Below the pieces are notes generated by a model, which ran no database searches, had not been told where the DNA came from, and worked only from the letters and a program-made list of their open reading frames with translations. DNA of 30,732 nucleotides, taken from the NCBI GenBank assembly GCA_005799205.1, contig SYHM01000148.1, positions 1 through 30,732 of the forward strand, read 5' to 3'. A program made the translations under genes and the position numbers. Source of the stretch: Planctomycetia bacterium. Its GTDB lineage: Bacteria; Planctomycetota; Phycisphaerae; Phycisphaerales; SM1A02. Each line of letters opens with the position of its first letter. The stretch's first letter is position 1. This document shows positions 1-7,924 of this stretch, piece by piece.

Positions 1-1349
1 CCGTCGAACGACTCCCACTTTGGATCGGTCCAGCTGGCGAAAAGCCGCTTGTCGGCGTTCGAAATCTCCCGTAGATCGCGCACGCACTGATCTCGCGCCT
101 CGATCCATGTGGACAGGATCGCTTCGCGGGCTTCGCCGTCTCGACGCACGATCTCCTGCTCGCTGGCGTGGTGGCGCGCATGCTCCTGTGCGATGTTCTG
201 ATCGGAAGTTGCGTGCAGCGCCTGATGCGCCTCGGCGCATGCACGCTCAGCGGCAGTCACCGCGGCCGTGTGCTGCGCGATTGACTGGCGACGAAGGGTC
301 GATGCGTTCTCCCGAATGACATGCTGTTGCCTGGAGTGCTGAGCCTCCAGTTCGGCGCTCGCTGGCTTGACTCGCCGCTGCGCAAGCGCGCGCTCGCTTC
401 GGTGTTGCGCGACAATTGACCGCTCAAGCTCTTGGCGCCTTCGAAGTCCGAGTTCGAGCCCGGTCTGTGCTGCATGGCGCGCAGCAAGGTCGACCGCTCC
501 TAACTCGGCAGCGACCAGAAACAAGCGCCGGCCTGCCCACAAGTAAAGCCCAACCTGTGCGCCGAGCCCAACGACCGCGCCAATGGACGCGCCGAGTGGA
601 AGCGACACCGCGAACCAGTGGCCGCTCATCCATGCGATCGCGGCACCCGCTCCACCCCAGGCTGCAACCGCGACGCAGTGCACGAGCCAAAGCCGAAACA
701 TGCGAGCACGCGTCTCGCCACGCAGGCGAGTGACGATGTCGCCCGCGCGGTCCACTTGGCTCGCGAGAAACTCCGTTGATCCACCAGGACAGTCGTCGGG
801 CGGTGGCTCATCAATCGCTGGCATCTTGATCCGTGCTCGAAGCAGCAGCGATTCGGCAGCTTCAACCTGCTCGGCGACCGATGCAAGCATGCGATCCGTG
901 TGCGCTCGAAGTTCCTCGTACTCAATCCGTGGCCGTGACTCTTGCGACTCGAACATCGTGTCAGCGGTCCACTCGATCTCCTCCGCAGTGCGCTCGAGTG
1001 CCTCCAGCTTGTTGAGATGGTCACGTTGTGCAGTCTTGAGCGCCTCCGTGAGGCTCCCGTCGATACGCGCAATCTGGCGGGCAAGGCGTTCATCAGCGTC
1101 TGTTCGCACCGACTGGAGTCGTGCAATGGCCACCGTCCGCGCCTGCTCGCGTTCGTCTTCGATGGTTCGGATCGCCGTGGAGTGCTTTGTCGTTTCGCTG
1201 TCGTAGGCAGCCCGCGTGGCCTCCGCGAGCTGTCCGAGTGCGGCAACGCGGGCCGCCGGCGCATCGCGAAGGATGTTCATGACCCGAAGCGTCATCGCGC
1301 TGAGATCTCCGCCAAGCGGAGTCGTCAATGCGGCGGCGGTGGTAGGCAT
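1..1349 (-). CDS. Partial coiled-coil/two-TM protein, probable N-terminus of an FtsK/SpoIIIE (EccC-like) ATPase
   Basis: The reading frame is open from an ATG at 1349 to the left edge, giving 449 codons without a stop, so the gene is truncated by the window. Residues about 40-170 are highly charged and helical, with long Glu/Arg/Ala/Gln runs typical of coiled coil. Two hydrophobic segments follow at about 219-241 and 246-270, then a second charged helical stretch at about 285-430, rich in Ala, Gln, His and Arg. The visible part ends in a Trp-containing segment (LFASWTDPKWESF). No ATPase motif is visible because that part would lie outside the window. The gene is the last of four minus-strand genes headed by a WXG100 protein. 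In planctomycetes such clusters commonly include an FtsK/SpoIIIE ATPase with an N-terminal coiled coil and membrane hairpin, so that identity is inferred from context and architecture. It could instead be an unrelated membrane coiled-coil protein. Confidence 0.55.
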   Translation of the reverse strand, partial: MPTTAAALTTPLGGDLSAMTLRVMNILRDAPAARVAALGQLAEATRAAYDSETTKHSTAIRTIEDEREQARTVAIARLQSVRTDADERLARQIARIDGSLTEALKTAQRDHLNKLEALERTAEEIEWTADTMFESQESRPRIEYEELRAHTDRMLASVAEQVEAAESLLLRARIKMPAIDEPPPDDCPGGSTEFLASQVDRAGDIVTRLRGETRARMFRLWLVHCVAVAAWGGAGAAIAWMSGHWFAVSLPLGASIGAVVGLGAQVGLYLWAGRRLFLVAAELGAVDLAARHAAQTGLELGLRRRQELERSIVAQHRSERALAQRRVKPASAELEAQHSRQQHVIRENASTLRRQSIAQHTAAVTAAERACAEAHQALHATSDQNIAQEHARHHASEQEIVRRDGEAREAILSTWIEARDQCVRDLREISNADKRLFASWTDPKWESFD

Positions 1350-1365
1350 CTTCGCAGTGTATGAG

Positions 1366-1590
1366 TCAGCACTCATGCGCGCCGCAGTCGTGTCGCGCGC
1401 GCGCGATCGCGTCGCCAATCTGTTCGAGAGCCAAGATTGCGATCCGAACCGGATCGTCCGCGCTCTCAATTGCATCACGTTCTATAGCGTCACTCGCTGC
1501 ATCTCGCCACTGCAGTTTCACTCCACTCCACTGTTCGTGCATCGTGCGGAGAGTGTCCTTTAACTTTGCTTTGCTGCTGGCATCACTCAT
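1366..1590 (-). CDS. Small helical protein of a WXG100 operon, function unknown
   Basis: This 74-residue protein has no signal peptide or membrane segment. Its sequence is largely helical, with two tryptophans (MHEQWSGVKLQWRDAASD) followed by a second predicted helix ending in Arg/Asp/Cys. The 'W-x-D' turn between two helices recalls the WXG100 fold, so it may be a second, divergent WXG-like partner; this is inference only. Its ATG overlaps the stop of the upstream gene by 4 bp (ATGA), which indicates translational coupling. Its stop lies 16 bp before the start of the putative FtsK-like gene. I do not recognise a named family. Confidence 0.6.
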   Translation of the reverse strand: MSDASSKAKLKDTLRTMHEQWSGVKLQWRDAASDAIERDAIESADDPVRIAILALEQIGDAIARARHDCGAHEC

Positions 1591-2192
1591 GGGTGGTCCT
1601 CGTCACTGGCGGTGCCGCGCCTCATCGACGTGTGCGTGTCCGTTGGCGGGGGATCTGAGCCAGCGACGCGCAGCCCGTGGTCGGATTCAGAGTCGACGGT
1701 ACGCGCGACCGTTGTTGCGATGTATCCATCAATCGCCTGCGCCATCCTGTTCAGCGACGCGATCGATGAGGGGACGACTTGATCAACATAATGCGAAAGC
1801 GGGTTCATGCCCGCTCGGAACTGCGCGAGCAGTCGTTGATACTCGATTCGCCACCTCTTGAGATTGCGTAGATAGGTCTCGGCTTGGTGCAACGCAGCTT
1901 CAGCTCGCACAACAGCCCTCTTTTCGTCGACGGTCGATGGTGGTCTCCCATCGGCGGTCATCTGGATCTGCTTGCGAAAGAGTGCTGCGCGATCAATGTT
2001 CAGTTTCTCAGTTCGTAGTCGCCGCTGTCGTTCCCAGTGCGCCTGACCATCGCCGTCGAGCCACATTCCAAAGCGCTCGGCATCTGAGTGCGCCTCTTCA
2101 ATCGCGGTCGCAAACGACTGTCCCGCCTTGACAATGATCGCCTTCGCGGCCATCAGCGTGTTCGTGTCGCGAAGATGTGCACCACCATCCAT
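1587..2192 (-). CDS. Hypothetical helical protein of a WXG100 operon
   Basis: This 201-residue protein has no recognised family. It looks mostly alpha-helical: an N-terminal helix (residues about 14-45), a strongly charged central coiled-coil-like part rich in Arg, Glu and Gln (about 50-120), and a polar, probably disordered C-terminus (about 165-201). No signal peptide or membrane helix is visible. The start at 2192 is supported by a GAGGGA motif 7 bp upstream; a Met at residue 14 is a weaker alternative. It sits 23 bp downstream of the WXG100 gene and overlaps the next gene by 4 bp, so it belongs to the same transcript. It may be a chaperone, substrate or structural partner of the WXG100 protein, but nothing in the sequence decides between these. 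Confidence 0.6.
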   Translation of the reverse strand: MDGGAHLRDTNTLMAAKAIIVKAGQSFATAIEEAHSDAERFGMWLDGDGQAHWERQRRLRTEKLNIDRAALFRKQIQMTADGRPPSTVDEKRAVVRAEAALHQAETYLRNLKRWRIEYQRLLAQFRAGMNPLSHYVDQVVPSSIASLNRMAQAIDGYIATTVARTVDSESDHGLRVAGSDPPPTDTHTSMRRGTASDEDHP

Positions 2193-2215
2193 CGTGCGAT
2201 CCCTCGCGTCCGCCG

Positions 2216-2488
2216 CTACCGCTGCTGCAGATACTCGTCGATCCGGTCAGCCTTTCGCAAGAGAAAGGGGATGTGCTCTTCACTGACCTTCATCAGTCGC
2301 TGAAGCACCTTCAGCGTTTGCTCGAATTCTTCGGCGAACTTCTGCTGCTCCTGGTCTCTCCAGGTTTGTGAGAGTGTGTTCATCCGGCCGCCAATGGTTG
2401 AAATGCCAGACTGCAGGTCCTGATTGAACTTGCGCAAGTCTCCCGCAAATCGTCGCAGTTCATTGGGATCGACAACGGCCTTTGCCAT
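2216..2488 (-). CDS. WXG100 family protein (ESAT-6/ESX-like)
   Basis: This 90-residue protein matches the WXG100 pattern: about 90-100 residues, two helices, and a central tryptophan turn. The first helix carries the repeat LRRFAGDLRKFNQDLQ. The turn reads TWRDQEQQKFAEEF, where W-R-D stands in the W-x-G position. The second helix is amphipathic. WXG100 proteins are small dimeric substrates or structural parts of type VII (ESX) secretion systems, which use an FtsK/SpoIIIE-type ATPase. An in-frame extension upstream to 2662 would overlap the divergent aldehyde dehydrogenase gene and is Arg-rich and non-conserved in style, so I place the start at the ATG at 2488. It is the first gene of the minus-strand operon, and 47 bp separate it from the divergent gene. 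No Tyr-x-x-x-Asp/Glu secretion signal of the actinobacterial type is obvious at the C-terminus. Confidence 0.75.
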   Translation of the reverse strand: MAKAVVDPNELRRFAGDLRKFNQDLQSGISTIGGRMNTLSQTWRDQEQQKFAEEFEQTLKVLQRLMKVSEEHIPFLLRKADRIDEYLQQR

Positions 2489-2535
2489 GCGAAAAGTGTA
2501 GCCATCGTGACGGTGGTCGTTGATACGCTCCCGCG
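2489..2535. promoter_or_regulatory. Divergent intergenic region between WXG100 operon and aldehyde dehydrogenase
   Basis: Only 47 bp separate the two ATGs, so promoters for both directions must overlap here or lie inside the neighbouring genes. I see no good -35/-10 pair on either strand. Confidence 0.4.
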
Positions 2536-3975
2536 ATGGAGTGTCGAAATCTCGTCGGAGGCGAGTGGGTGCACGCACGGTGTGGCGGGACGAGTGGTGT
2601 GTGTGATCCAGCAACAGGCATCGAGTTCGCGCGCGTTCCGTGTGGCGGAACCAACGACGCACTGTCGGCGCTTAACGCGGCACACGGGGCGCTCGACCTG
2701 TGGCGTTCCCAATCGGTTCAAGTGCGGTCTGCGCTGCTCGTGCGGGTGGCGGATTCGTTGCGCCAGCGTTCGCACGAACTTGCGCAGATCATCACAAGCG
2801 AGAACGGGAAGCCCATCGAGGAAGCGCTGGGCGAGGTGCACTACAGCGCAGATTTCTTTACTTCTGCGGCGCACGAGGCGCTTCGGCTCGCGTCCGAGAC
2901 GATCGCGTCGAATCAGCCGCTGCGAATTCGACAGGCTCTGCCAGAGCCGGTCGGCGTAGTCGCCGCAATGACACCGTGGAACTTTCCGCTGGCGATGCTT
3001 GCGCGCAAGTGCGCGCCTGCGCTCGCCGCGGGATGCACACTGGTCGCCAAGCCATCCGATCTGACGCCGCTCTCAGCACTCGCTCTCGGTGAGACCCTTG
3101 TGCAGTGTGGATTGCCCCATGGAGTGGTCAACATCATCACGGGCACTCCGGGGGTCATCGCCGAAACATGGCTCCGAGATGGACGAGTCCGCGCGCTTTC
3201 GTTCACAGGCTCGACCGCCGTCGGTCGGAGGCTCATCGAGCTCTCAGCGCAACAGCTCGTGCGGCTCTCGCTCGAGCTCGGGGGACACGCACCGCTCATC
3301 GTGCTCGAGGATGCAGAGATCGAATCCGCGGTCGAAGGTGCGGTTGCCGGGAAGTTCCGCGCCACAGGTCAGACGTGCATCTCGCCAAACCGGTTCTTCG
3401 TCGCAGATCGGGTCTATGACGAGTTCGTTGAGCGCTTTGCGCGAGCCTCAAGTGAACTGCCAGTCGGGCGAGGGGTTACTCCTGGGGTTCGGATCGGCCC
3501 GCTCATCAGTGACGCCGCAGTGCACAAGGTTCGCTTGCATGTCGACGATGCCCGTGCACGAGGAGGCCGCATCCTCACCGGAGGATCGACTGTGCCAGTG
3601 TCAGGGTGTCTCGATCGCTTTTTCGCTCCCACGGTGATCGCAGATGCCACTTGCGAGATGCTCTGCTGCCGCGAAGAGACGTTTGGTCCCGTTGCTCCGA
3701 TCGTGCGCGTTCACGACGAGATGGAAGCGGTGACCCAAGCCAACGCGAGTCCCTTTGGGCTCGCTGGCTATGTCTTTTCTGCTGATCCGATGCGCATCGA
3801 ACGGATGGCGCGGCAACTGAACTGCGGGATCGTGGGCGTCAATACGACGGTCGTCAGCGATGCATCGGCCCCGTTTGGTGGACGTGGCTGGTCCGGCTAT
3901 GGACGCGAAGGCGGGCGGTGGGGGGTCGAGGAGTTCATCTCCTGGAAGTACACCTGCACCGCCACGCCTTCGTGA
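2536..3975 (+). CDS. NAD(P)-dependent aldehyde dehydrogenase, succinate-semialdehyde dehydrogenase type
   Basis: This 479-residue protein has full family length and oxidises an aldehyde to a carboxylic acid with NAD(P)+. The oxyanion Asn lies in the TPWNFP motif (N149). A cofactor-binding Lys lies in AKPSDLTP, and FTGST forms the Rossmann turn at about 223-227. The catalytic base Glu is in LELGG (E247) and the nucleophile Cys in GQTCISPNR (C281). A C-terminal EETFGPVAPI motif is also present. Overall similarity in style is closest to GabD-type succinate-semialdehyde dehydrogenases (SLELGG-HAP, AGKFRATGQTC), but the substrate cannot be fixed from sequence alone. No GABA transaminase lies nearby to support a GABA shunt. 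The gene is monocistronic, divergent from the WXG100 operon and convergent with rpoD. The ATG at 2536 has no clear Shine-Dalgarno sequence. Confidence 0.9.
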   Translation: MECRNLVGGEWVHARCGGTSGVCDPATGIEFARVPCGGTNDALSALNAAHGALDLWRSQSVQVRSALLVRVADSLRQRSHELAQIITSENGKPIEEALGEVHYSADFFTSAAHEALRLASETIASNQPLRIRQALPEPVGVVAAMTPWNFPLAMLARKCAPALAAGCTLVAKPSDLTPLSALALGETLVQCGLPHGVVNIITGTPGVIAETWLRDGRVRALSFTGSTAVGRRLIELSAQQLVRLSLELGGHAPLIVLEDAEIESAVEGAVAGKFRATGQTCISPNRFFVADRVYDEFVERFARASSELPVGRGVTPGVRIGPLISDAAVHKVRLHVDDARARGGRILTGGSTVPVSGCLDRFFAPTVIADATCEMLCCREETFGPVAPIVRVHDEMEAVTQANASPFGLAGYVFSADPMRIERMARQLNCGIVGVNTTVVSDASAPFGGRGWSGYGREGGRWGVEEFISWKYTCTATPS

Positions 3976-3999
3976 CGCACGACGCTTCAAGCGCACCGA

Positions 4000-5925
4000 T
4001 CACTCAGTGACTGAAGTGATCTCCGCTTCATTTCCGTCGCCTGGCTGCATGAAACTTGTCAGCCGCTGTCGGCGCACTGGATGTTGCAGTTTGCGCAATG
4101 CCTTGCTTTCGACCTGGCGCACTCGCTCGCGGGTCACCTTGAAGATGCGCCCGACTTCTTCGAGCGTATAGGTGTAGCCATCGCCGATTCCGTAGCGCAA
4201 CTTCAAAATCTCGCGCTCGCGGTAGGTCAGCGTCTTCAAGACGTCGTTGATGCGTGTTCGCAGCATCTCGCTTCCGGCTGAAATGCTCGGAGCCTCCTGA
4301 CGCTCATCCTCGATGAAGTCTCCAAAGTGCGAGTCTTCACTCTCACCCACCGGACGATCGAGCGAGATAGGGTGGCGTGAAATCTTCAGCACCCGCTTGA
4401 CCTCCTCGACGGGCATTTTCGCCTTGGCGGCGATTTCGTCATGGTTCGGTTCGTGGCCAAGTTCTTGCAGAAGGTGCTTCTGGATGTTGCGCAACTTCGA
4501 CATCGTCTCAATCATGTGCACAGGTACGCGGATCGTGCGTGCGTGATCAGCAATGGCTCGCGTGATCGCCTGCCGAATCCACCATGTTGCATAGGTCGAG
4601 AATTTGTAGCCGCGCTTGTACTCGTACTTGTCAACAGCTCGCATCAAACCCGTGTTCCCCTCTTGAATAATGTCAAGAAATGGAAGCCCTCGGTTTCGAT
4701 ACTTCTTTGCGATCGAGACGACGAGCCGCAGATTGCCACCAGACAACGCGCGCTTTGCCAATTCATGCTCGACGAAGATGCACTGAATCGCCCGGACACG
4801 CCGTGCAAGATCGGCTGGATCTTCCAAGACAAGATTGCGCAGTCCGTCCAGTTCCTCTCGCATGACGTGGACATCCTCAACGTCGTAGCGCTCGGGATTC
4901 TTCGCCGCCCGATCGATCAGCGTGAGCAGTTCAACGCACTTTCGATTGACTGAACTCAACTTGCGCATCAGTGGCTGAATGCGACCCGTGCGCAGGCAGC
5001 ACTCTTCAAGCAGCGTTGCGATGCGTCGGCGGTTGGCCCAGAGCTTCTGTCGAAGCGACTCGGCGCGCTCGGGCGTTGGATGTCCTCCATCCAATTGCGA
5101 CCAGATGTCATTGTTCTGGTCGAGCTTCGTGCGGACAGTCGCGAGGTTGTACGGGATGCGCGCTGCGATCCGGTCTTTCGCATTCGATTCGGCAGTTGAG
5201 ATCCGCATCGTTCGATCGAAAGGAAGCGTTCCTTCGTGCACTTGCTGCAGAATCTCGACGGCCTGGCGCGCGCAGTAGTCGCTCTCGAGCACCATGCGCC
5301 TGAAGATGTACCGACTCATCTCGATCTTCTTCGCAAGGCGAATCTCCTCTTCGCGTGTCAACAACGGAATCGACCCCATCTGCGTGAGGTACATGCGAAT
5401 GGGATCGTCGATCCGCACTGGGGTTGGTTCAGCGATCGCCAGTTCGAGTGAACTCTGCACATCGTCGTCGAGTCCGTCATCGTCGAATGGCGACGAGTCG
5501 GCACCCTTCGCTCCCCCAGAGTCTTGCTGGTGCATCTTCGTTCGCGCAGCGGCGACCGCAGCTGCGGCCGCTCCGACAAGCGGGCGCCGAATGGCCGCAA
5601 CGGGGGGGGGCGCGACGACTGGTTCGCTTGCGGTGCCGACCGCGTGTCCACGCTTTGGTTTCTTGTCCGTATCGCGCAGGAAGCGAAGGTCGGTCTGCAG
5701 TTGTGCGGGAAACGCACGATGCTGCTCAGTGCGCATCTCATTCTCGTCGATGAGTTTGATCTTGAGCTGCGACAGAAGCACCAACAGCTCGTCGAGCGGA
5801 TATGGATCGACAAAGTCATCGGGCAGACAGGTATTCAATTCTTCGTAACTAATCCAACCACGCTTGCGGCCAGCATGGACGAGCGAACGAAGCACAGGAT
5901 GCAATTCTTGAAGTTGAAGGCTCAC
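4000..5925 (-). CDS. rpoD: Primary RNA polymerase sigma factor RpoD (sigma-70)
   Basis: This protein of 641 residues directs RNA polymerase to housekeeping promoters. A region 1.1-like domain is at about residues 1-70. A low-complexity Ala/Pro/acidic linker follows, then region 1.2 (DPIRMYLTQMG, near 175) and a non-conserved helical insert of about 150-200 residues. Regions 2.1-2.4 begin near residue 401 (LVVSIAKKYRNRGLPFLDII, then FSTYATWWIRQAI). Region 3 and region 4 with its helix-turn-helix (TLEEVGRIFKVTRERVRQVE) complete it. The frame extends to a TTG at 5931, but AAGGAG lies only 2 bp before that codon and 8 bp before the GTG at 5925, so GTG is the better start. The linker contains three Pro codons made from nine consecutive C (5602-5610). 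It follows dnaG by 88 bp, as in the classical macromolecular-synthesis operon. Confidence 0.97.
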   Translation of the reverse strand: MSLQLQELHPVLRSLVHAGRKRGWISYEELNTCLPDDFVDPYPLDELLVLLSQLKIKLIDENEMRTEQHRAFPAQLQTDLRFLRDTDKKPKRGHAVGTASEPVVAPPPVAAIRRPLVGAAAAAVAAARTKMHQQDSGGAKGADSSPFDDDGLDDDVQSSLELAIAEPTPVRIDDPIRMYLTQMGSIPLLTREEEIRLAKKIEMSRYIFRRMVLESDYCARQAVEILQQVHEGTLPFDRTMRISTAESNAKDRIAARIPYNLATVRTKLDQNNDIWSQLDGGHPTPERAESLRQKLWANRRRIATLLEECCLRTGRIQPLMRKLSSVNRKCVELLTLIDRAAKNPERYDVEDVHVMREELDGLRNLVLEDPADLARRVRAIQCIFVEHELAKRALSGGNLRLVVSIAKKYRNRGLPFLDIIQEGNTGLMRAVDKYEYKRGYKFSTYATWWIRQAITRAIADHARTIRVPVHMIETMSKLRNIQKHLLQELGHEPNHDEIAAKAKMPVEEVKRVLKISRHPISLDRPVGESEDSHFGDFIEDERQEAPSISAGSEMLRTRINDVLKTLTYREREILKLRYGIGDGYTYTLEEVGRIFKVTRERVRQVESKALRKLQHPVRRQRLTSFMQPGDGNEAEITSVTE

Positions 5926-6013
5926 GGTCAATACTCCTTGGGCGGTAATTCCCGACCAGTCGAAGGGGTGGATGAAGAAAACACCAAACAGACAATCAGT
6001 CGTTGACGCACGA

Positions 6014-7924
6014 TCATGGCGCGCTCCTCGCCGTCCGAGCGATGGCGGATGGTCGCGGGCCGGCGGCGCGTATCTGCGCCAATCTCAAAGCCAGTTCCTC
6101 AGGTGTCGTTGCAGCTGGAGCATTCGCCAACTGGAGCCGTTGGCTCTGCCGGTCGAGCGCCCTCGATGCGGCGATCAAGCCTGCACGAGCCTCACCCTCG
6201 ACGCTGCAGCGGGTCGCACCTTGCCGGTATAGCTCGATTGCGAGCGCCTTGATGGATGGATCCGCAAGTTCGGCGATCAAATCCTGCATCGAGAAGCCTT
6301 TGCCAGCCTCGATCCAGTGATAGACGGGTTCATAGAGGGCACGGGCTGCCGCGTCTTCAAACATCGATGGAATGATGAATTCTGAGAGCGGCGCAGCGTC
6401 GCCATCATCGGTGGGAATGCGGACAGAGCTTGCTGCGGGCCACGCGAGCAGAATCGACACGAAGTCGCGCTCGGCTCGACCTCGTCCGCCGCGCTCAACT
6501 GGAACGGGAATCGCCAGCGGTGCAGCAGGACTCGGAGCCTCTGGCGTACGAGGAGAGGCAGCGCGCGAGGCAAGAAGCGCGCGTTCAATCTCAACCAAAG
6601 GAACGCCGCTCGACGTCGCAATTGACTCGATCACGAAGCGGCGCCGAATGCCATCAAGAGTGCCGAGTCCGAGGGCAATCAACTTTGAGAGCATCGCCTC
6701 GATCGTCCTCTGGCGTGCTGAAAGTCCAGGGCGTGCATCGAGTTCTTTGCGAAAGCCACGAATGATGTGCGTCAGGGCATCTTCGCTCGAAGCGATGGCG
6801 GCATCGAACCGAGCTCGCCCGTCGGGCTGGCGCAAGAGTTCGTCTGGGTCAAGTTGGTCTGGCAGAGTGCAGATCTTGAGGTCGACTGGAGCGGAAAAGA
6901 AGATTTCGACTGCGCGATCCGCCGCACGCTGCCCAGCGGTGTCTCCGTCAAAAATCAGAATGATTGTGTCGCAGAGCCGCTGAAGCACTCGCGCATGGTC
7001 GCGGGTCAGCGCTGTTCCGAGCGTTGCGACGGCATTCGCAACTCCGGCACGGTGGCACGCGATCACATCGGTGTACCCCTCGGTGATGATCGCAGTGCGA
7101 GCATGGATGATGGCGCGCTTGGCAATGTGGATTCCATACAGCGACTTGGACTTATGAAAGAGCGCTGTTTCTGGACTGTTCAGATACTTCGGTTGATCGG
7201 CTGGATCGATCGCGCGCGCCCCAAAGGCGATGCAGCGACCGAGTTCGTCCGCGATCGGAAAGATCACTCGATTGCGGAATCCATCAACCAACCCTCCACG
7301 ACGGCGCAGCAGCCCCGCCGCCTCAAATGAGGCACGAATTGTGGCTCCATCAAGGCGTTCGTCTGGATTCGCCGGCTGATGATCAATCAATCGCTCGACA
7401 TACTGAGCGAGGGCATCGCCCTGCGCGGGTGCTGCGCCAATCGCGAATGCCTCGATCGACTGCGAGTCGATGGCGCGCGCGCTGAGTGCCTCGCGCGCAC
7501 CCTGCCCATTGATCGAGTCGGCGAGCGATCGTTGAAAGAATCGGAGCGCAGCATCATTCGCGCGACGGAGGGCGGCTGGACTCTCAGGGTCGGTTGCGCG
7601 AGGTGCACTTGACGAGCGCCCTTGCAACTCGAATCCTGCCCGGTGCGCAAGAAACTTCATCGCTTCCAGAAAGTCCATCCTGTGAAAATGAACCATGAAG
7701 TCGATCGCGTTCCCACTCGCGCCGCACGAAAAACAGTTGTAGAAAGCATTTCCCTTGTGTGTCACAACAGCGAACGAGGGTTTGTGATCTTCATGAAATG
7801 GACAAAGGCCAAGATGCTCACGTCCCTTGGGGCGAAGCACCACTGACTCGCCGACAAGCGCGACGAGGTCGGTTGATTCGAGTACGCGGTCTCGATCTGA
7901 GGAGTTTGAGCGATGGGTAATCAT
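6014..7924 (-). CDS. dnaG: DNA primase DnaG
   Basis: This 636-residue protein makes RNA primers for chromosome replication. The N-terminal zinc-binding domain has the CHC2 pattern with C41, H44, C64 and C67 (LCPFHEDHKPS and YNCFSCG). The RNA-polymerase core follows, with the Toprim domain from about residue 270 (ITEGYTDVIACHRAG) and its acidic metal site (IFDGDTAGQRAA). The last 150 residues form a more divergent helical domain, the expected DnaB-helicase-binding region. The ATG at 7924 is the only sensible start and has no strong Shine-Dalgarno sequence. It is transcribed with rpoD downstream. The usual third partner, rpsU, is not present upstream; a gene-free stretch of about 550 bp lies there instead. 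Confidence 0.97.
   Translation of the reverse strand: MITHRSNSSDRDRVLESTDLVALVGESVVLRPKGREHLGLCPFHEDHKPSFAVVTHKGNAFYNCFSCGASGNAIDFMVHFHRMDFLEAMKFLAHRAGFELQGRSSSAPRATDPESPAALRRANDAALRFFQRSLADSINGQGAREALSARAIDSQSIEAFAIGAAPAQGDALAQYVERLIDHQPANPDERLDGATIRASFEAAGLLRRRGGLVDGFRNRVIFPIADELGRCIAFGARAIDPADQPKYLNSPETALFHKSKSLYGIHIAKRAIIHARTAIITEGYTDVIACHRAGVANAVATLGTALTRDHARVLQRLCDTIILIFDGDTAGQRAADRAVEIFFSAPVDLKICTLPDQLDPDELLRQPDGRARFDAAIASSEDALTHIIRGFRKELDARPGLSARQRTIEAMLSKLIALGLGTLDGIRRRFVIESIATSSGVPLVEIERALLASRAASPRTPEAPSPAAPLAIPVPVERGGRGRAERDFVSILLAWPAASSVRIPTDDGDAAPLSEFIIPSMFEDAAARALYEPVYHWIEAGKGFSMQDLIAELADPSIKALAIELYRQGATRCSVEGEARAGLIAASRALDRQSQRLQLANAPAATTPEELALRLAQIRAAGPRPSAIARTARSAP

Noticed and set aside
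583..1364. Long plus-strand frames opposite the partial coiled-coil gene
   Set aside because: They are Ser/Arg-rich shadows of the minus-strand frame, which is open for 449 codons with coherent coiled-coil and membrane segments.
3999..4020. Hairpin between the convergent aldehyde dehydrogenase and rpoD genes as a bidirectional terminator
   Set aside because: A 6-bp stem (3999-4004 with 4015-4020) exists but it overlaps the rpoD stop region and no T-run follows on either strand.
5926..5931. TTG at 5931 as the start of rpoD
   Set aside because: The AAGGAG motif is only 2 bp away from this codon but 8 bp from the GTG at 5925, which is the normal spacing.
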